Origin: CAXBMB01 sp052078155
GTDB taxonomy: Bacteria > Pseudomonadota > Alphaproteobacteria > Kiloniellales > DSM-21159
NCBI GenBank assembly: GCA_052078155.1
Contig: JBQJBP010000001.1
Coordinates: 1,860,001 to 1,924,000 of the forward strand
Length of the DNA: 64,000 nt
Reading direction: 5' to 3'
Within the stretch, counting starts at the first letter, position 1. Every line of letters begins with the position of its first letter. The translations under genes were made by a program, and so were the position numbers. Below are positions 59,937 to 64,000 of the stretch, one piece after another. The notes below the pieces were generated by a model. It was not told the origin of the DNA, ran no database searches, and saw nothing but the letters and a program-made list of their open reading frames with translations.

Positions 59937-60971
59937 ATGACCGGCATCACACGCCGTCTTTTGGGGAAATCTCTGGCACTGGGGGTCCTGTCGCTCAGCC
60001 TCCTGGCCGGCAGCGCTGCGCAAAGCTGGGCCGAAGACAAAATTACGGTAGGTGCCCTGCGCTTCACCTCCCACGCCGCCAGCTTCGTGGCCTATGAAAA
60101 AGGATACTTCACCCAGGAAGGTCTGGAAGTTGAATTCAAGTTCTTCCAGGCCGCTCAGCCCATGGCAGTGGCCATTGCTTCCGGTGATGTGGATTTCGGT
60201 GTCACGGCCATCTCCGGTGGTCTGATCAATCTGGCCGACAAAGGGGCCATCAAGGTGGTGGGCGGTGCCCTGCAGGAAGAACCTGGCATTGATGGCCAGA
60301 TGATCCTGGTTTCTCAGGCCGCCTATGATGATGGCGTGACCAGCCCTGCCAAACTGAAAGGCCGCACATACGGCATCACCCAACCCGGCTCCTCCTTCCA
60401 CTACATGGCTCACAAAATCGCCCAGAAGGAAGGGTTCGACGGCAAGGAAATCAAAACCAAGCCGCTGCAAAAAGTCGGCGCGATCATCGGCGCGCTGAAA
60501 TCCGGTCAGATCGACGCCTGGTCCATCGTCCCCCACATCGCCAAGGGCCTGAACAAATCTCCCAAAGTCACCATCATCGGCGAGATTTCCGACTACATTC
60601 CCGACTACCAGGTGACCACGGTCTTTACCTCCGCCGACAATGCCGCCAACAAGCGGGATCTGGTGGAGCGCTTCCTGAAAGCCTTCTCCATGGGTGCCGC
60701 TGATTTCAACGCCGCCCTGGTTGACAAAACAGCCGGAGACGACGCAGCCGAAGCCATGGTGCAGCTGATCCACAAGTACGTCTATGTGGATCGCCCCTAT
60801 GAAAAGGCCGCCCCATCCATCCGCAACGGCGCCATGCGCATCAACCAGAACGCCAAGCTGAATGTCACCAGCGTGGCTGACCAGCTGGCCTGGTTCCAGT
60901 CGGAAGGGCTGATTTCCAAAGATGTCACCATGGAAGATCTGGTGGACAGCTCCTACGTCGAAACCTACTAA
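59937..60971 (+). CDS. ABC transporter periplasmic binding protein, NMT1/THI5-like (NitT/TauT type)
   Basis: This is a secreted binding protein. A Tat-like or Sec signal (RRLLGKSLALGVLSLSLLAGSAAQSWAED) is followed by an NMT1-type domain: ITVGALRFTSHAASFVAYEKGYFTQEGLEVEFKFFQAAQPMAVAIASGDVDFGV. GRTYGITQPGSSFHYMAHKIAQKEG and AIIGALKSGQIDAWSIVPHIAKGL also belong to it. ATG 59937 is supported by GGGAGG at 59924-59929, seven bases away; the longer in-frame start is rejected. The family imports nitrate, taurine, sulfonates or thiamine/pyrimidine precursors, and no riboswitch or adjacent enzyme defines the ligand. Confidence 0.93.
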   Translation: MTGITRRLLGKSLALGVLSLSLLAGSAAQSWAEDKITVGALRFTSHAASFVAYEKGYFTQEGLEVEFKFFQAAQPMAVAIASGDVDFGVTAISGGLINLADKGAIKVVGGALQEEPGIDGQMILVSQAAYDDGVTSPAKLKGRTYGITQPGSSFHYMAHKIAQKEGFDGKEIKTKPLQKVGAIIGALKSGQIDAWSIVPHIAKGLNKSPKVTIIGEISDYIPDYQVTTVFTSADNAANKRDLVERFLKAFSMGAADFNAALVDKTAGDDAAEAMVQLIHKYVYVDRPYEKAAPSIRNGAMRINQNAKLNVTSVADQLAWFQSEGLISKDVTMEDLVDSSYVETY

Positions 60972-60994
60972 GTTTCGACATCTCTTCAATGAGG

Positions 60995-61030
60995 CGGCGG
61001 AAGGGGTAACCTTTCCGCCGTTTCTTTTCC
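60995..61030 (+). terminator. Hairpin with T-rich tail between binding-protein and ATPase genes
   Basis: CGGCGGAA (60995-61002) pairs with TTCCGCCG (61013-61020), followed by TTTCTTTTCC. Located right after the binding-protein gene, it fits a partial terminator or mRNA-stabilising stem that would make the binding protein more abundant than the membrane components. Confidence 0.7.
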
Positions 61031-61045
61031 GGGTACGAGGGGATC

Positions 61046-61813
61046 ATGAAACTCAAGCTCGACGGCATCAGTCACAGCTATGGTGACACCCAGGTCCTGC
61101 AGGACATTTCGCTGGAGATTGAAAGCGGTCAGATCGTCTGCCTGATCGGCCCGTCTGGCTGTGGCAAGTCCACCTTGCTGCGCTTCATTGGCGGGTTGGA
61201 ACAGCCGGATCAGGGACAGGTGCTGGAGATGAGCCCGCCGCCCGCAGATTCTCTCAATCCCCTGACCTATGTTTTCCAGGATTTCGCCCTGCTGCCCTGG
61301 TACTCGGTGGAACGCAACATCTCCCTCGTTCTGGAAGACCACCCTCTGTCCAAAGCAGAGCGGCAGGAGATCATCACCGACGTCCTGCGCCGCACCAAGC
61401 TGCTGGATTTCGCCAAGGCTCTGCCCCGCCAGCTGTCCGGCGGCATGAAACAGCGGGTGGCCATCGCCCGGGCCCTGGCCGTTCGTCCGGCAGCCCTGCT
61501 GATGGATGAACCCCTGTCTGCCCTGGACAGCCAGACCCGTGAACTTCTGATGGATGACCTTCAGGATCTCTGGCTGCGGGAAAAATTCACAGCCTGTTAC
61601 GTCACCCACAATCTGGCCGAAGCGGTCCGTCTGGGTCACCGCATCGTGGTGCTGTCCCGACGCCCCGGGAAGATCCGTACCGTGGTGGACATCGACATTC
61701 CTTTGGAAGAGCGCCGGAATCATCTGGCAGATCTTCAGAACCAACAGACCCATCTGTGGGAGCTGATGCGGGAAGAAGCCGCCGCCGCTGATCAGGAGCT
61801 GAGCCATGTCTGA
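61046..61813 (+). CDS. ABC transporter ATP-binding protein (TauB/SsuB/NrtD type)
   Basis: This is a 255-residue ATPase with Walker A GPSGCGKST, Q-loop YVFQDFALLPW, signature LSGGMKQRVAIARALA, Walker B ALLMDEPLSALD and H-loop VTHNLAEAV. It energises uptake through the permease encoded next, whose start overlaps the end of this gene by eight bases. The FQDFALLPW sequence is typical of the nitrate/sulfonate/taurine group. GAGGGGA stands a few bases upstream of ATG 61046. Confidence 0.95.
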   Translation: MKLKLDGISHSYGDTQVLQDISLEIESGQIVCLIGPSGCGKSTLLRFIGGLEQPDQGQVLEMSPPPADSLNPLTYVFQDFALLPWYSVERNISLVLEDHPLSKAERQEIITDVLRRTKLLDFAKALPRQLSGGMKQRVAIARALAVRPAALLMDEPLSALDSQTRELLMDDLQDLWLREKFTACYVTHNLAEAVRLGHRIVVLSRRPGKIRTVVDIDIPLEERRNHLADLQNQQTHLWELMREEAAAADQELSHV

Positions 61814-62648
61814 CCTCACCCCTAAATCATCAGGCGATCACAACCGGCAAACCGCTTCCTCGGCACCAGCCATCCCTGTTCCCTTTCGCGGCGGGTCCTT
61901 TGTGCTGCGCCCCTTGCGCTGGGTCTCTCCCCTGGTCTTCCTTGCACTGATTGCCTTTTGGGAAGTGGGATCCCAGCAGGGCTTCATCTCTCAACTGGTG
62001 CTGCCTGCCCCGTCCCAGGCCTTTGAAGCCTTTCGGGACCTGGTCGTTTCAGGCAATCTCTGGCAGCACCTCAGCGCCTCCCTCTATCGGCTGCTGGTCG
62101 GCTGGTCTGCAGGCACAACGCTGGGCATAACAATCGGCTTTCTGATTGGCCTCTCCTCTTTGGGGCGCGCCACCTTCTCCCCCCTGGTTTCCGCCATTTT
62201 CCCGATCCCCAAGATTGCCCTTTTGCCGCTTTTCATCATCTGGTTTGGCATTGGGGAAGGATCCAAAGTTGCGACCATCCTGTTCGGCTCCTTCTTTCCC
62301 ACCGTCATTGCCACCTACGGCGGAGTGGACAACGTGGATCGCAGTCTGATCCGCATGGGCCAGTCTTTTGGTCTCAGCAAATGGTCGATCATCCGCAAGA
62401 TCATCCTGCCAGGTGCCCTGCCAGCCATTCTCTCAGGCTTTCGCATCTCCGCTTCCATCGCCATCATTCTGCTGGTGGCCGCAGAGATGATCGGGGCGGA
62501 ATACGGCGTGGGCGCTTACATCCTGCTGGCGGGCAGCCTGATGGCCACAGACCAGTTGATCGCAGGCGTTGCCCTGTTATCAGCCATGGGCCTGACGGTT
62601 TCCTGGCTGATCGGCCGGGCAGAGCGTTACTTCCTGCGCTGGAGATAA
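61806..62648 (+). CDS. ABC transporter permease (NitT/TauT type)
   Basis: The 280-residue membrane protein has about six hydrophobic segments after a polar N-terminus of 35 residues. The EAA-type loop that contacts the ATPase is FGLSKWSIIRKIILPGALPAILSGFRIS, preceded by FPIPKIALLPLFIIWFGIGEGSKVATI, a pattern typical of TauC/SsuC/ThiX-type permeases. It overlaps the ATPase gene (ATG 61806). With the binding protein it forms a complete importer. Confidence 0.95.
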   Translation: MSDLTPKSSGDHNRQTASSAPAIPVPFRGGSFVLRPLRWVSPLVFLALIAFWEVGSQQGFISQLVLPAPSQAFEAFRDLVVSGNLWQHLSASLYRLLVGWSAGTTLGITIGFLIGLSSLGRATFSPLVSAIFPIPKIALLPLFIIWFGIGEGSKVATILFGSFFPTVIATYGGVDNVDRSLIRMGQSFGLSKWSIIRKIILPGALPAILSGFRISASIAIILLVAAEMIGAEYGVGAYILLAGSLMATDQLIAGVALLSAMGLTVSWLIGRAERYFLRWR

Positions 62649-62712
62649 TGCGCAAGTGCAGAGTCTGAGTTAGGCTAGATGTCCCAAAGCACAAACCGGA
62701 GACCCCTGATCC

Positions 62713-63381
62713 ATGCGCCGTCTTCTCCTGACCGGATTTGAAGCCTTCGGCACCACCCCTGTCAATCCGGCAGAAGGTGTGGCCCGCATGCTGGACGGGG
62801 CTTCCATAGCAGACGCCACGGTGACAGGCCGGGTCCTGCCCAACAATTTCTTTGAGTGCATTGAGGTGGTCAAAGCGGCCATCGATGAGGTGCAACCCGA
62901 AGCCGTGATCATGCTGGGCGAATATGGCGGGCGCGCTCTGGTCACCGTGGAACGCCTGGCCCAGAACCTCAATGACGGGGCTCGCTATGGCCTGCAGGAC
63001 AACGCAGGCAAACTGTTGCAGGATGACCTGACCGAGCCTGAGGGCCCGACGGCGTACCGCGCCACCCTGCCGATCCGGGCCATGGTCAAGACCATGCGGG
63101 AGCATGGCATTCCCGCCGACATCTCCGACGCGGCCGGCACCTTCTGCTGCAATCACCTGATGTATGGCATCCTGCACCACCTCTCGGTCACAGCATCGCC
63201 AATCCGTGCAGGCTGGATCCACTTGCCCCATTTGCCGGAAGTGGCAGCGCTGGAGCAGAATCTTGGCGCACCCTCCATGTCCCTGGAGACCTCTGCCCAG
63301 GCTGTCAGACTGGGGCTGGAGGCCATCCTGCAGCACCCGACTGACATCACCGATTCACTGGCCTCTCGCCTGCAGATCTGA
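62713..63381 (+). CDS. pcp: Pyroglutamyl-peptidase I (C15)
   Basis: The enzyme removes N-terminal pyroglutamate from peptides in the cytoplasm. The catalytic residues are visible: Glu about 80 in LVTVERLAQN, Cys about 146 in DAAGTFCCNHLMYG and His about 170 in AGWIHLPHLPE. The N-terminus LLLTGFEAFGTTPVNPAEG is diagnostic. The MLGEYGGR segment replaces the more usual GxAGGR, a small deviation near the active site. The length (222 residues) is normal. Confidence 0.93.
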   Translation: MRRLLLTGFEAFGTTPVNPAEGVARMLDGASIADATVTGRVLPNNFFECIEVVKAAIDEVQPEAVIMLGEYGGRALVTVERLAQNLNDGARYGLQDNAGKLLQDDLTEPEGPTAYRATLPIRAMVKTMREHGIPADISDAAGTFCCNHLMYGILHHLSVTASPIRAGWIHLPHLPEVAALEQNLGAPSMSLETSAQAVRLGLEAILQHPTDITDSLASRLQI

Positions 63382-63507
63382 GCGGTTTTTGCTCGTGATC
63401 GGCTGCTCCGCCTTGACAAGACCGTAAGAACAAACCATGAATATCCGCATCGATTTCCGATCCGGATCAGCAGAAGAATTTCCCGCATTTTCAGACAGGA
63501 CAGCACC

Positions 63508-63861
63508 ATGGCCGCCCAGGATAAAAGCATCAATTACATTGAACTGCCCATGACAGACGTTGAGGCGACAAAGGCGTTTTATGGCGGGGTTTTTGGCTGG
63601 ACCTTTACCGATTGGGGGCCCCAGTACATTTCCTTTGACGGGGCCGGTATCGATGGTGGTTTTGATGGATCGGGGGAGGCGTCCCCCCACTCCCCCGGTG
63701 TGCTGGTGGTGCTCTATGCTGAGGATCTGCCTTCGATCCAGCAGGCAATCCTGCGCGCCAAGGGAAAGATCCTGCAGCCCATTTACGAGTTTCCCGGCGG
63801 CAAGCGATTTCACTTTCAGGACCCCAACGGCAATGAACTGGCCGTCTGGTCTGACAGGTAA
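63508..63861 (+). CDS. VOC family protein (glyoxalase/bleomycin-resistance-like)
   Basis: The 117-residue protein has one vicinal-oxygen-chelate module: INYIELPMTDVEATKAFYGGVFGWTFTDWGPQYISFDG, GVLVVLYAEDLPSIQQAILRAKGKILQPIYEFPGGKRFHFQDPNGNELAVW. The metal-ligand Glu (NYIELP, NGNELAVW) and the repeated beta-alpha-beta pattern fit the VOC superfamily, which includes glyoxalase-like lyases. Its substrate is unknown. It is followed 18 bases later by repeat copy F. Confidence 0.88.
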   Translation: MAAQDKSINYIELPMTDVEATKAFYGGVFGWTFTDWGPQYISFDGAGIDGGFDGSGEASPHSPGVLVVLYAEDLPSIQQAILRAKGKILQPIYEFPGGKRFHFQDPNGNELAVWSDR

Positions 63862-63878
63862 AGGGCTATCCCATCACC

Positions 63879-64000
63879 AGAGCTTGTGCGGTTCAGATAG
63901 AAGCGCCGCGCGCTTTGCGCCAATCCGTGCCTCATCCTCTAACACGGTGAAAAGAGTTCACGCTTCACGTGCTCTCACGTCGTGAGTCCACTTTGACCGA
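63879..64000 (+). repeat. Dispersed palindromic element, copy F, cut by the window end
   Basis: The copy starts AGAGCTTGTGCGG and reaches CCACTTTGACCGA at the last base; only the final bases are missing. Stem I has AAGCGC-CGC-GCGCTT. Stem II has CGTG with CACG and CTCT with AGAG. Stem III pairs CTCAC with GTGAG where copy B pairs ATCAC with GTGAT, a compensatory change. Confidence 0.78.

Overview
The window looks like chromosomal DNA of a GC-rich Gram-negative alphaproteobacterium, probably Rhodospirillales in the broad sense. The evidence is a Kdo transferase (LPS), an intracellular PHB depolymerase, a PAS_5-type protein, a DgcN/DgcA D-glutamate pair, a Glu111-type MetA, and a perfect TTAA-N7-TTAA CtrA-type site. 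I see no rRNA, tRNA, CRISPR array, phage module or canonical insertion sequence. The taxonomy is inference.

Layout. 1-9.5 kb: partial phaZ, a DegP-type protease with an OmpR-type two-component pair, an MltF-type lytic transglycosylase, a PAS_5 protein and a class I aminotransferase. 9.6-23.7 kb: small-molecule enzymes and transporters, including a methyltransferase, a PEP mutase/ICL family protein, dgcN-dgcA, a threonine dehydratase-like enzyme, a MATE pump, an AraC regulator, an MFS carrier, a Tag-type glycosylase and a Rieske oxygenase. 23.7-26.8 kb: a lipoprotein/response regulator/histidine kinase operon. 27.2-31 kb: envelope genes (flippase, SDR epimerase, waaA). 31-36.7 kb: metA, a periplasmic binding protein, a Tat-exported cysteine hydrolase, an AraC regulator and dusA. 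36.8-48.8 kb: an N-methyl/one-carbon catabolic locus (MttB-family protein, SRPBCC protein, Asp/Glu racemase-like protein, DMGDH-GcvT fusion, MFS carrier, DAO oxidase, split TPP decarboxylase, LysR). 48.8-57.6 kb: trhP and a surface-glycan group (two SGNH/WcbI-like paralogues, a GSCFA protein, a GT4 and a GT90). 57.7-64 kb: a Bcr/CflA pump, an NMT1-type ABC importer, pyroglutamyl peptidase and a VOC protein.

Three structures stand out. First, a dispersed family of about 135-bp elements (five full-length copies inside the window, one cut by the right edge, one short derivative and several decayed candidates). They have imperfect terminal inverted repeats and three internal stem-loops whose arms change in a compensatory way between copies. 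Most copies sit within about 30 bp of a gene end. Second, a 1.35-kb AT-rich insertion at the 3' end of the DMGDH-like gene. It is bounded by a perfect 73-bp direct repeat that restores the same C-terminus, and it carries one gene that looks like an abortive-infection nuclease (AbiJ-type N-terminus plus a restriction-endonuclease-like C-terminus) and no integrase. Third, the catabolic locus it sits in combines an MttB homologue with an Asp/Glu racemase-fold protein that seems to lack both catalytic cysteines, next to a THF-linked demethylase and a split TPP decarboxylase. That combination points to a pathway for an unidentified N-methylated substrate.
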